A program made the position numbers and the translations under genes. The notes beneath the pieces were generated by a model. It did no database searches, was not told the DNA's origin, and saw only the letters and a list, made by a program, of their open reading frames with translations. From Coprovicinus avistercoris (lineage in GTDB: Bacteria > Actinomycetota > Coriobacteriia > Coriobacteriales > Atopobiaceae), in contig DVMQ01000006.1 in assembly GCA_018714895.1 (NCBI GenBank), positions 1-64,000 of the forward strand: a DNA stretch of 64,000 bases, given 5' to 3'. Numbering within the stretch: position 1 is the stretch's first letter; each line of letters opens with the position of its first letter. Below are positions 1-8,042 of this stretch, piece after piece.

Positions 1-184
1 TTCTAGCAACTTATTCTAATAGTTATATTAGATATAAATTTTTCTCTCAAAATAAAATAATGAGAAAATATAAGTCTCATATCTTGATATACAAACTGGC
101 GACAATAATTTTTACTTCCAGTAAACAAGGAAATATATGTAATAGAGCATCAAATCGAAATAGATAAACATCAATATAAATAAA
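1..184. other. AT-rich non-coding left edge
   Basis: No open frame of note on either strand and no recognisable RNA gene. The stretch is very AT-rich. It lies downstream of the jag/khpB terminator, so a next gene (mnmG, rsmG or parA would be usual) must lie beyond the window edge if present. Confidence 0.5.
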
Positions 185-210
185 GGGACGTTAATCAAAG
201 TTAACGTCCC
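185..210 (-). terminator. Terminator after khpB/jag
   Basis: A perfect 10-bp inverted repeat (GGGACGTTAA / TTAACGTCCC) with a 6-nt loop. On the minus strand it is followed by a T-rich run. It lies 37 bp beyond the khpB stop and closes the rpmH-rnpA-yidD-yidC-khpB gene series. Confidence 0.65.
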
Positions 211-246
211 TAACTATAGATATGCAGAATACTAAATAGGTAAAAT

Positions 247-819
247 CTATTTCACAGCAGTTATAACAACAAAACGCTCAGGCTCTGTTCCTTCAGAATG
301 TGTTGTCACATCAGGATCATTAATAAGTGCAAGATGCACTAAGCGACGTTCGTATGCACTCATTGGTTTCATACGAACTCGACCTTGCTTTTTTGCACGC
401 TCTGCAGAAGATTTAGCCAACGATTGGATCTTTTGACGACGACGATTTTTATATGACTCAATATCAACAACGACTGGATAATGAAAGCCAAGTTTCTTGC
501 TGAGCATTGAAGATACAACGGACTGTACAGAATCAAGAACACGACCATGACGACCAATTAAAACAGCGAGGTCACCACCGTTGATATCAAGAATCAACTC
601 ACCGTCGTCGCCTTCATACTCATCGATATCACAGTTGTGCTCGTCAAAGAATCTAAGAATGGAACGAACTATATCGATAGAAATGTCAGCTATAAGATCT
701 AACTGATTATCTGTAAGATCTTCTCCATTCTCATAAGACTCTTTAATTGATTGAATGGCTTCCTGGATATCCTCGGAAGGAGCAGAATCCTCTTCTTGGA
801 CGAGCGTCTCATCATCCAT
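247..819 (-). CDS. khpB: KhpB/Jag RNA-binding protein (KH + R3H)
   Basis: About 190 aa. A type II KH-like stretch with the LIGRHGRVLDSVQ motif (about residues 82-130) is followed by an R3H domain with the YERRLVHLAL core near the C-terminus. Jag/KhpB proteins bind RNA, usually with KhpA, and influence cell elongation and division; the gene commonly follows yidC, as here. The N-terminal ~60 residues are acidic and have no obvious Jag_N motif. The start at 819 has a GGAGG ribosome site; a longer frame up to 855 lacks one. A terminator-like hairpin lies between yidC and this gene. Family assignment is firm; its target RNAs cannot be read from sequence. Confidence 0.9.
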   Translation of the reverse strand: MDDETLVQEEDSAPSEDIQEAIQSIKESYENGEDLTDNQLDLIADISIDIVRSILRFFDEHNCDIDEYEGDDGELILDINGGDLAVLIGRHGRVLDSVQSVVSSMLSKKLGFHYPVVVDIESYKNRRRQKIQSLAKSSAERAKKQGRVRMKPMSAYERRLVHLALINDPDVTTHSEGTEPERFVVITAVK

Positions 820-834
820 ATTGGCCTCCAAATA

Positions 835-872
835 TAAAAAAGCACCTGAATACACTAAAGGACATCAGGTGC
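835..872 (-). terminator. Terminator-like hairpin between yidC and khpB
   Basis: Minus-strand reading: stem GCACCTGA / TCAGGTGC (865-872 and 842-849) with a 15-nt loop, directly followed by six or more T residues (835-841) and then the khpB ribosome site. It could attenuate khpB relative to yidC or be a leaky terminator. Confidence 0.5.
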
Positions 873-890
873 AACATAAACATTCGTAAT

Positions 891-1649
891 TTAATGCTTC
901 TTGTGAGGGCGGGGCTTACGTTCTTTCCTAACCACATCAACAGTAATCTGGTTAGCAAATTTTTCTTCTTCAGTACGTTTTACTTGTTCCATCACGCGAT
1001 TTGTAATAAATACCTGCTGAATAGCGCCCCAAGCAGCAGAAGTATCGTAATAAAGAAGAACACCAACAGGAACATTCCAACCAAACATAATCATGACAAC
1101 ACTCATAATTATGCCCATGAGAAGAGAAGAACGACGCTGGTCAGGTGCAGAATTTCGAGAATTAATATAAAGCGGTAAGAAGGTTAATAGACCAAAAAGA
1201 AGGTCCATTACGACGTAAACAATGGCTCCAAAGTAACCAAATTCACCAACTGCGCCACCAACAGAACGAGCCAGAGAATCGAGAATATTATAAAAATGAG
1301 CATCAGCAGGCAGATGATATTGAAGCACACTAAACAGTGCAAAGAAAACAGGCATCTGCAATAAAAGTGGCAAACATCCACCAAAGGGATTGAATTTATT
1401 CTCCCTCTGGAATTTCATCATCTCTTCGTTCAGGCGCTGTGGATCATCTCTATAGCGCTCTTGAATCTCCATCATTCTCGGCTGAAGCGCCTGCATACGA
1501 GCTGATGATTTAGTCGAATGAATGGAAAGAGGGGTTAAGAGTAGACGAATAATAAACGTCAGAATAATAATCGCGAGGCCCCAGTCACCTACGACTGATT
1601 GAATAGTCGCGAGTATTTGGGACACAAGCCCAATAAACCATTCCCACAT
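891..1649 (-). CDS. yidC: Membrane protein insertase YidC (short Gram-positive type)
   Basis: About 252 aa, without the large periplasmic P1 domain of proteobacterial YidC. It inserts membrane proteins and cooperates with SecYEG. Five hydrophobic segments are visible. The first conserved helix carries the hydrophilic-groove arginine (LTFIIRLLLTP, about residues 32-42). The coiled cytoplasmic loop (MQALQPRMMEIQERY) and the FNPFGGCLPLLLQMPVFFALF signature follow. The C-terminal tail is basic, as in ribosome-binding YidC forms. ATG at 1649 is preceded by GGAGGAAGC, so it is preferred over the in-frame upstream start at 1664. It lies between yidD and khpB, the standard order. Confidence 0.93.
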   Translation of the reverse strand: MWEWFIGLVSQILATIQSVVGDWGLAIIILTFIIRLLLTPLSIHSTKSSARMQALQPRMMEIQERYRDDPQRLNEEMMKFQRENKFNPFGGCLPLLLQMPVFFALFSVLQYHLPADAHFYNILDSLARSVGGAVGEFGYFGAIVYVVMDLLFGLLTFLPLYINSRNSAPDQRRSSLLMGIIMSVVMIMFGWNVPVGVLLYYDTSAAWGAIQQVFITNRVMEQVKRTEEEKFANQITVDVVRKERKPRPHKKH

Positions 1650-1676
1650 GCTTCCTCCGCGCATCCCTATCCTTGG

Positions 1677-1901
1677 TTAAGGGACAGGATCGTATCCACC
1701 TTTATGAAGTGGGTTGCAGCGCACCAATCGTCTGACGGCCAGCCAACAACCACGTATTGCACCATAACGCTCAAGAGCTTCAATAGCATACTGCGAGCAA
1801 GTAGGCGTATAAATACAGGCATCGGGAAGATAAGGAGAAATGCTTTTTTGATAACCCCTCACCAAAAATAAAAAGAAGCGGGTCGTTACTGACTTACCCA
1901 T
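1677..1901 (-). CDS. yidD: Membrane protein insertion efficiency factor YidD
   Basis: About 74 aa. The family core is clear: RGYQKSISPYLPDACIYTPTCSQYA, then an RCNPLHKGGYDPVP ending. YidD is a small, inner-face amphipathic protein that helps YidC-dependent insertion. The ATG at 1901 gives a family-typical N-terminus (MGKSVTTRFFLFLVRGYQ). An alternative TTG at 1925 would overlap the end of rnpA by 11 bp. The C-terminus lies 27 bp ahead of the yidC start, so the genes are probably co-transcribed. Confidence 0.9.
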   Translation of the reverse strand: MGKSVTTRFFLFLVRGYQKSISPYLPDACIYTPTCSQYAIEALERYGAIRGCWLAVRRLVRCNPLHKGGYDPVP

Positions 1902-1914
1902 TTCAATTCCAAAC

Positions 1915-2235
1915 TTAGCCCTCAAAACGCCTTAGTAGTTTTGTTAATGCCTGAGCCACATCCGCAGGGTGGGCGGTATAAGTTGATCGTGTTGCAAACA
2001 AAATAATCGAAAAGCCTTCGAGAGGTAAATCAATACTTCTCGCTGCTTCTCGAAGTACTCTTTTACAACGGTTGCGAAATACCGCATTACCTAGTCTTTT
2101 AGCTGCAACAAAGGCGACCTTTCCCGGGTCGCCTTTGTCACGTCGCAAAATAGTTATACGAACAAGCGGATGGGCCGCTCGCTTTCCGCATGAGAAGACC
2201 CTCTCAAACTCAACTTTCGATTTGATGGTCTCCAC
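1915..2235 (-). CDS. rnpA: Ribonuclease P protein component
   Basis: About 106 aa. Protein cofactor of RNase P, which trims the 5' leader of pre-tRNAs. The family signature is visible in KRLGNAVFRNRCKRVLREAAR (the RNR motif, about residues 47-67), with the N-terminal substrate cleft residues EFERVF. The N-terminus is slightly short for the family. The start is GTG at 2235, preceded by AAGG at a spacing of about 8, only 10 bp after the rpmH stop. The conserved rpmH-rnpA pairing supports the call. Confidence 0.92.
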   Translation of the reverse strand: METIKSKVEFERVFSCGKRAAHPLVRITILRRDKGDPGKVAFVAAKRLGNAVFRNRCKRVLREAARSIDLPLEGFSIILFATRSTYTAHPADVAQALTKLLRRFEG

Positions 2236-2245
2236 AACAGAAACC

Positions 2246-2380
2246 TTAAACAGTTAGCTTCTTACGACCCTTAGCGCGGCGACGAGCGAGCACCGCACGA
2301 CCACCCTTGGTGGCCATACGAGCACGGAAGCCGTGGCACTTTGCACGCTTGCGCTTGTTGGGCTGATAAGTACGCTTCAT
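2246..2380 (-). CDS. rpmH: 50S ribosomal protein L34
   Basis: 44 aa, highly basic. The translation opens MKRTYQPNKRKRAK, continues with HGFRARMATKGGRAVL and ends in RRAKGRKKLTV, matching L34 along its full length. ATG at 2380 follows a GGAGG site at good spacing. It is the first gene of the leftward rpmH-rnpA-yidD-yidC-khpB series and has a near-consensus promoter about 55 bp upstream. Confidence 0.97.
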   Translation of the reverse strand: MKRTYQPNKRKRAKCHGFRARMATKGGRAVLARRRAKGRKKLTV

Positions 2381-2742
2381 CTCGAATCCTCCTGGAACAG
2401 GGTAGTGCTAGTACATTTAATGTTGAGCTTCAGGATTATAGGTGTCTTCCTGCGATTTTGTCAATTTAACAAACGTAATATCTTCATAGCTCCAAACTCC
2501 TCCATGAGAAGTGCATGCTACAAACCCTTTCAAGATATTTCGCATTTCTTTCAATTCATCCTTAATTTTTCAATTAATTGATGAAAGTTCCTCTATATCA
2601 TGCTTATATCTTTCATGTATGAAATTTTCCTAAATGCAGTTATCAACATGTTTTCAAAGTGTGTTGAAAACTTTCTTTTAGGTGAAAGAAATTATTGAAA
2701 TTTTTCGACACGTGTATAAAAGATGTCGAAATTGGAGGACTT
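2381..2742. other. Intergenic region with DnaA-box-like sites
   Basis: A 362-bp divergent gap between rpmH and the GHKL-ATPase gene. It holds the rpmH promoter. At 2640-2670 a tight group of TTATCAACA (2640-2648) and TGTTGAAAA (2662-2670) lies in AT-rich DNA. The first differs from the canonical TTATCCACA at one position; the second is the same variant found again around dnaA and before dnaB. It may be an auxiliary origin or a DnaA-regulated promoter for the downstream gene. Confidence 0.5.
2435..2464 (-). promoter_or_regulatory. Promoter of rpmH operon
   Basis: Minus-strand TTGACA (2464-2459), 18-bp spacer, TATAAT (2440-2435). Both hexamers are perfect consensus for a housekeeping sigma factor, as expected for a ribosomal protein gene. 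Confidence 0.8.
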
Positions 2743-3852
2743 ATGGCAACTGACACACGAGATTTCTTTCCTTTTGTCGAAGAGGACAAAGAGAAGAACT
2801 CGAATACATCTGCCGATATAAATCCTCAAAATCTTGAAGTTCACTATCCGGCGCGCATTGCCGTGTATGATGACCCAACCGTTACCCCACGCGTTGTAGT
2901 TATTGAACCTACAAATGTGAGAGATTACTTAGCGTCCATTACAGAAACAGTGACGAAGCTTTCCCATGAACAGGGAGGATCTATTCCTTTCACAATTATT
3001 CGTGAAATTGTTGAAAACTATATCCATGCATCGTTTATTGAGCCAACAATTACCATTTTGGATAATGGAGCGACAATACGATTCTGTGATCAAGGGCCTG
3101 GTATTCATAACAAAACACGTGCACTTGAATTTGGAACTACATCAGCCACAGAAGAAATGAAACGCTATATTCGAGGTGTTGGCTCAGGGCTTCCAATTGC
3201 TCAACAATATATGGTTGATAAGGGTGGCTCACTAGAAATCCAGGACAATATTTCTGGCGGCACCATTGTGACAATATCAACTAAGCGTGGAGATGACGTT
3301 AAAACTGCACCCTCTGAGGCAGAATTGCCTCAGAACCCATCTGAAGTTTCTTCTTATCCGCAAGATGTCTATCAATCTATGCCCCAACCAGCATCTGAGC
3401 AGATAAACACTTCAACACAGAGTACGTCTCCATATCAACAATCCCAATGGTGGCAGCCTCAGCAACCACCTTTCCCTCAACAAATGCCCTCGCAAATGCC
3501 ATATCAATCTTATTATCCAGCATATCCAGCTCAGCAACCTCAACCACAATCAGCCATACCTTATGCGGGTTTTCAACAAATGAGTCAACCCAACACACAG
3601 AATGTTGGTATAAACCAGCAAGAACGACAAAACATCTCTGTGTCTTTCCGCGGCAGACAGATCCTGTCATATTTAGCGGTACATGAAGAAGTTGGAGGCA
3701 CTAATCTCGTAGCCGAATTTGGTGGTTCTCAACCCACATGGTCGCGCGAACTTAAAATTCTTGACGAACTGGGATTAACACATAAAAGCGGACAAAAAAG
3801 GCGTCTTACTGAAATGGGTAGAACATGGCTATCTCTTGAGGGTCTTTTATAA
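2743..3852 (+). CDS. GHKL-type ATPase with C-terminal winged-helix-like region
   Basis: About 369 aa. Residues ~70-190 form a HATPase_c module: N-box EIVENYIHA, G1 box DQGPGI, G2 box GVGSGLPIA. This is the fold of histidine kinases and SpoIIAB-like anti-sigma factors. No dimerisation/phospho-acceptor histidine domain or membrane segment is seen, so it is not an ordinary sensor kinase. A Gln/Pro/Tyr-rich linker (~210-300) follows. The last ~65 residues (RGRQILSYLAVHEEVGG, TWSRELKILDELGLTHKSGQKRRLTEMGR) resemble a winged-helix DNA-binding domain. ATG at 2743 follows GGAGGACTT and replaces an upstream in-frame start at 2695. It lies directly before dnaA. Function unknown; a regulator acting on DnaA or on origin transcription is possible. 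Confidence 0.75.
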   Translation: MATDTRDFFPFVEEDKEKNSNTSADINPQNLEVHYPARIAVYDDPTVTPRVVVIEPTNVRDYLASITETVTKLSHEQGGSIPFTIIREIVENYIHASFIEPTITILDNGATIRFCDQGPGIHNKTRALEFGTTSATEEMKRYIRGVGSGLPIAQQYMVDKGGSLEIQDNISGGTIVTISTKRGDDVKTAPSEAELPQNPSEVSSYPQDVYQSMPQPASEQINTSTQSTSPYQQSQWWQPQQPPFPQQMPSQMPYQSYYPAYPAQQPQPQSAIPYAGFQQMSQPNTQNVGINQQERQNISVSFRGRQILSYLAVHEEVGGTNLVAEFGGSQPTWSRELKILDELGLTHKSGQKRRLTEMGRTWLSLEGLL

Positions 3853-3984
3853 CGCTCTCAAACAACAAAACTAACTGTCATTTTTATCCACGGTATATTC
3901 AGAGATTACGTTTTCAACAATCCAGTTCTCAAACCCTCTCTTATAATGAGTTTTCGACACAATGACGAGAACTCCGGGGTTTAT
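3853..3984 (+). promoter_or_regulatory. dnaA upstream region with DnaA-box-like sites
   Basis: TTATCCACG (3884-3892), one mismatch from the canonical box, TTTTCAACA (3911-3919) and TTTTCGACA (3951-3959) lie within 76 bp before dnaA. A TATAAT at 3942-3947 fits a -10 element, with a start point near 3954 and translation from 3985. The arrangement suggests DnaA autoregulation. Confidence 0.55.
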
Positions 3985-5583
3985 ATGACAATGACAGGGG
4001 AATCAGATGCCATCGCACTATGGGACGATGTAATCGATCTCATAACAGAGAACGAAGGCACTTCTGCACAAATAATAGCGATGGCCCGTCGCTGCGTACC
4101 CGTAGGCTTTGACGGAACCACCATTACTGTTGAAACTCCTGCCCGTTTTATGCGAACCCAGCTTGAGAAAAAAACTCCTCTTATTGAGCAATATCTTGAA
4201 CAAGCTGCCTTTTCGCCAGTAAAGCTTGATATTCGTCTCGCAGAGCAACGCTCACGTCAACCAATTAACACTACTTCGGTAATGAGTGCAGCGGATATTG
4301 CTGCAATGCCAGCAGAAGTAACGTCAAGCACCGGCGGAGTTGCCCGACCCCGGGAGAATTTTGAAACACCCCATCCAGTGGCTCAAACCCATCAGATACA
4401 AGAAACTACTACTGTGGTCGATTCGTGGCGCCCCTCTTCAACCCCAGAAGTAAAAGTCTCTATTGAAGAGCGGCGTCGTTCTAATCCTCTTGTATCGGAT
4501 ATAACAGAAAACGATTCAAAACTGACCTTCGACCGTTTTATCGAAGGCAGTGAAAATATGCTTGCCCTACAAGCAGCTAAGCAAGTTGCCGATGGTGATC
4601 ATAATTACAATCCACTTTTTATATATGGACGAAGTGGTCTTGGTAAAACACACCTTCTTAAAGCAATTCAAAACTATATTTTGCAAAACAATATTGAGAA
4701 GATCTGCGTATACCGCGTAGCTCATGACTTCGTCAATGAATATGCCTCTGCGATGGTTAACACGACCGTCGAGGTCAAACAAGCATTTACCAGGCATTAT
4801 CATGATGTAGACGTTTTAATTATTGACGATATTCAATTCTTAAAAGGTGCTGCTTCAGTAGGATTTTTCTTCGATCTCTTTAATTACCTTAAAGAGCATG
4901 GAAAACAAATCGTACTAGCAGCAGACGAATCCCCTGTTCAACTTGGGATTGGTAATTCTGATTTTGATGAGCGCATGATTTCTCGCTTTAATTCTGGTTT
5001 TGCTTGTCCGATTCAAGCACCGGAATATGAGCTTAAACTCGCTCTCGTCAGAAACTTTTATACGCGCGCAAAAGAAGATGCACAATCGGAGCATATCAGT
5101 GGCTATGAGGGCATTATTTCAGATGAAATGCTGCAACTCATGGCCGCACGTTCAGGTCCTAACATTCGAGTAATTGAAAGTTTCTGCCAAACATGCCTCC
5201 TTGAAGCAACAAAAAACGAAAAAGGAGGTTCGGACTTTGGGCGTGAAGACGTTATACGCATTGCTAATCAAAAATTTGGAACCGCACATAGAACGGTAAC
5301 AATCGATCAGATTCAGCGTGCAATTGAAGAAGAGTTTCACGTGTCTCACGGGGATCTCGTTGGTGATACACGAAGAAAAGAAATAATGATCGCTCGCCAT
5401 GCAGCATGTTGGCTTGCCAGAAGCCTCACCGATCTAACACTTGCTGATATTGGTAAACGTTTTGGTGGAAGAAGTCATGCCACTGTTTATCACAGTGTTT
5501 CTGAGGCGGGAGAGTTAATGGAAAGTGACCGTCAATTCTTCGATAGAATTACGCGCCTAAAAGATATTCTTCTGAATGAATAG
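3985..5583 (+). CDS. dnaA: Chromosomal replication initiator DnaA
   Basis: About 532 aa. Domain I is the N-terminal ~85 residues, then a variable linker. The AAA+ domain has Walker A GRSGLGKTH (about residue 215) and Walker B VDVLIIDDIQFL (about 275). Domain IV is at the C-terminus. It binds DnaA boxes at oriC and melts the origin. The recognition helix reads GGRSHATVYHS where E. coli has GGRDHTTVLHA, so the base-contacting Asp433 and Thr435 equivalents are Ser and Ala, and the Pro423 equivalent is Ala. ATG at 3985 has a weak GGGG site; an upstream ATG at 3946 would overlap the likely -10 and lacks a ribosome site. Standard dnaA-dnaN-recF order follows. Confidence 0.95.
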   Translation: MTMTGESDAIALWDDVIDLITENEGTSAQIIAMARRCVPVGFDGTTITVETPARFMRTQLEKKTPLIEQYLEQAAFSPVKLDIRLAEQRSRQPINTTSVMSAADIAAMPAEVTSSTGGVARPRENFETPHPVAQTHQIQETTTVVDSWRPSSTPEVKVSIEERRRSNPLVSDITENDSKLTFDRFIEGSENMLALQAAKQVADGDHNYNPLFIYGRSGLGKTHLLKAIQNYILQNNIEKICVYRVAHDFVNEYASAMVNTTVEVKQAFTRHYHDVDVLIIDDIQFLKGAASVGFFFDLFNYLKEHGKQIVLAADESPVQLGIGNSDFDERMISRFNSGFACPIQAPEYELKLALVRNFYTRAKEDAQSEHISGYEGIISDEMLQLMAARSGPNIRVIESFCQTCLLEATKNEKGGSDFGREDVIRIANQKFGTAHRTVTIDQIQRAIEEEFHVSHGDLVGDTRRKEIMIARHAACWLARSLTDLTLADIGKRFGGRSHATVYHSVSEAGELMESDRQFFDRITRLKDILLNE

Positions 5584-5848
5584 ATAGAGGTGTAAAACGT
5601 TCTAACAGTGGGGTGTTGAAAACCTGTCAGTTTAGTAACGATAATCTGACGAAAAGCTACGTTAGATGTTGAAAGGAGAAATGGGAGTTAGGCCTTTGTT
5701 GGTTGCGTTGAGTTATTTTCAAAATTTAGAAGGCCTTCATATAACAATCTACCTGCGAGATTTCTGACTTTTCAACTTTTCATCAGACTATTCTATTAGA
5801 TAATTTCTTTATTTCTTATTTATAAGTAATAAAAGAGAGGACACGCTT
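5584..5848. other. Probable oriC (dnaA-dnaN intergenic)
   Basis: A 265-bp gap with TGTTGAAAA (5614-5622), TGTTGAAAG (5667-5675) and the inverted TTTTCAACT (5769-5777), then a strongly AT-rich tract (about 5780-5832) that could be the unwinding element, directly before dnaN. The dnaA-dnaN gap is the usual actinobacterial oriC position, and gene orientation diverges nearby. The exact origin is inferred; a GC-skew plot would locate it. Confidence 0.6.
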
Positions 5849-6952
5849 ATGAGGTTCACCGTTAGCCAGTCATCACTAGCGAAGGCACTCTCTATCGTTT
5901 CAAAAGGAATGGCTTCAAATTCGACGTTACCCATCTTGTCGGGTATTCGTATTTCTGCGAATGAAGGAACGTTAGAGCTTCAAACAACCAACCTTACGAT
6001 TTCTATCCGCCATCGGGTGGCAGCTAATGTAGATGAACCAGGAGAGACGGTCGTTTCTGGAAAGATTCTATCCAGTATTGTAAAAACGCTCGCGGATGCC
6101 GCAGTAACGTTTGAAGCTGATGGTTCTTCTCTCGTTATTACTTGTGAAAAGAGCGCCTTTAAGCTCAATACCCTGGATCCTTCAGACTTCCCTGAATTTC
6201 CGACTTTTGTTCTCAATCGTTCAGTAGAACTTCCAAGCGATTTACTTTCTCAGATGGTTGATAAGGTGTATCGCGTGACATCGAAGGACAACTCACGTCC
6301 TATTCTTTCAGGCGTTCTCATGACTGTTGAGAATAATGTTATTCGTCTGGTGGCAACCGATTCTTATCGTCTTGCTGTTTGTGATACAAACGTTGCAACA
6401 GAAGAATCTGATGAAGGCTTCCAGATGATAATTCCTGGTCAAGTATTTCATGATGTCCTGTCTATTCCTTCAGACACTGCATCAATACTTATTGGAAGCA
6501 CCGAAAACCAAGTAGTGTTTGTTTTTGGTAATACCACGTATATCTCCCGTCGTATTGAAGGAAATTATCCCAACTACAAACAGCTACTTCCTGATGGCTA
6601 CGGTACGGCGGTAAAGATTTCTGCATCAGATTTTTCTGCTGCTTTAAAGCGTGTATCAGTTATCGCTCAATCAAACCCATCGGTACGTTTTGATGTTGAT
6701 GCCGATGGACAAATTCTCCGTATGTCGAGTAATGCTGCCGATCAAGGAGAAGCAACAGAAACACTTCCTGTTGAAATTGAAGGCGACTCAATGGCAATCG
6801 CTCTAAATTACCATTTTGTTTTTGATTGCATGAATGCAACAGGATCAAATTGTGATGTCACCCTTGAACTGCAAGACTCCATGCGTCCAGCAGTATTCAA
6901 GTCATACTCCAAGATCAATTATCTCTATCTTCTTATGCCAGTCAGGATGTAG
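5849..6952 (+). CDS. dnaN: DNA polymerase III beta sliding clamp
   Basis: 367 aa, the normal length for the ring-forming beta clamp with three repeated clamp folds. The N-terminal MRFTVSQSSLAKALSIVSKG, the middle DNSRPILSGVLM and VATDSYRLAV motifs and the C-terminal YLLMPVRM ending are all typical. It tethers the replicative polymerase and other enzymes to DNA. A GAGAGG site precedes the ATG at 5849. The stop is 1 bp before the recF GTG, so the two genes are coupled. Confidence 0.97.
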   Translation: MRFTVSQSSLAKALSIVSKGMASNSTLPILSGIRISANEGTLELQTTNLTISIRHRVAANVDEPGETVVSGKILSSIVKTLADAAVTFEADGSSLVITCEKSAFKLNTLDPSDFPEFPTFVLNRSVELPSDLLSQMVDKVYRVTSKDNSRPILSGVLMTVENNVIRLVATDSYRLAVCDTNVATEESDEGFQMIIPGQVFHDVLSIPSDTASILIGSTENQVVFVFGNTTYISRRIEGNYPNYKQLLPDGYGTAVKISASDFSAALKRVSVIAQSNPSVRFDVDADGQILRMSSNAADQGEATETLPVEIEGDSMAIALNYHFVFDCMNATGSNCDVTLELQDSMRPAVFKSYSKINYLYLLMPVRM

Positions 6953-6953
6953 A

Positions 6954-8042
6954 GTGTCTCTTCGTATACAGCGTATTCGTCTTACAGATTTTCGTAATTT
7001 TTCCGACGCCGAGGTAACCTTGGCGTCGGGGATGACGGTTTTAGTAGGTCATAACGCAGTTGGTAAGACGAATACCATTGAAGCATTGCAACTCCTTACT
7101 ACTGGTACTTCTTTTCGTCATCCTCGTTCATCAGAATTGCTGCGTATTGGTGCAGATACGGGACGAATTGAAAGTCGTATTGAAGGCGATGGTCGTGTAT
7201 TGGATGTTTGTTGCACGATCACCACATCCAGGCGTACCTTCTCCAAAAATGGAAAGACCTGTAAGGCTGCAGATCTTCTCGGCACGTTAATGTCGATTTT
7301 GTTTTGTCCAGATGATCTATCTTTTGTAAAAGGCTCAGCGCGTATACGGCGAGAAGAACTGGACGGTTTTGGAAGTCAAGCACATCCGGGATATAACCGT
7401 GTAGTTAAGACATATCTTCGTTCAGTTGAACAGCGCAACAGTTTTTTAAAAGAACCAGATATTGATCCATCTCTGTTAGATGCTTGGGATGAATCAATCG
7501 CAACAGGTGCGGCGGTGCTATTAGGTCACAGATTAAGTCTGTTTCATAAGCTCGCACCCATTGTTTCACGCATTTATAGTGAGATAGCTTCCGGCGAAAC
7601 ATTGGAATGTCGTTATGTATGTTCTGCTGGCTCTGATGTCGAACAGATGAATAAAGAGGAATTACGAGAACATCTTTGGACAAAACTTCATGAAGGTCGT
7701 TCAGACGATATTCGCAGACAACAAACACTTATTGGTCCACATCGTGATGATATAGCGTTTCTTATTCAGGGTAAGGATGCACGTGCATTTGCTTCTCAGG
7801 GACAACAACGCTCAATTGTGCTCGCCTGGAAAATGGCTGAAGTTGAATTAGCGCAGACGCTTGTGGGACAAAAACCACTTCTGTTACTTGATGATGTTAT
7901 GAGCGAGTTGGATGAGACTCGTAGAGCGGCAATGTGTACTTTTATAGAAACAGGAGTACAAACTGTCTTAACCACGACAAATCTGGGTTATTTTTCACCT
8001 TCTCTTCTCGACCAGGCAAAGGTGGTGACATTTGATGGATAA
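6954..8042 (+). CDS. recF: DNA replication/repair ATPase RecF
   Basis: About 362 aa. An SMC-like ABC ATPase that helps load RecA at gaps. Walker A is GHNAVGKTN (about residues 31-39), preceded by the family opening IRLTDFRNFSDAEV. The signature and Walker B region reads ASQGQQRSIVLAWKMAE ... LLLLDDVMSELD near the C-terminus. The GTG at 6954, right after the dnaN stop, gives the family-typical N-terminus. A longer frame starting at 6834 would lie inside dnaN and is not needed. The stop overlaps the dciA start. Confidence 0.93.
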   Translation: MSLRIQRIRLTDFRNFSDAEVTLASGMTVLVGHNAVGKTNTIEALQLLTTGTSFRHPRSSELLRIGADTGRIESRIEGDGRVLDVCCTITTSRRTFSKNGKTCKAADLLGTLMSILFCPDDLSFVKGSARIRREELDGFGSQAHPGYNRVVKTYLRSVEQRNSFLKEPDIDPSLLDAWDESIATGAAVLLGHRLSLFHKLAPIVSRIYSEIASGETLECRYVCSAGSDVEQMNKEELREHLWTKLHEGRSDDIRRQQTLIGPHRDDIAFLIQGKDARAFASQGQQRSIVLAWKMAEVELAQTLVGQKPLLLLDDVMSELDETRRAAMCTFIETGVQTVLTTTNLGYFSPSLLDQAKVVTFDG

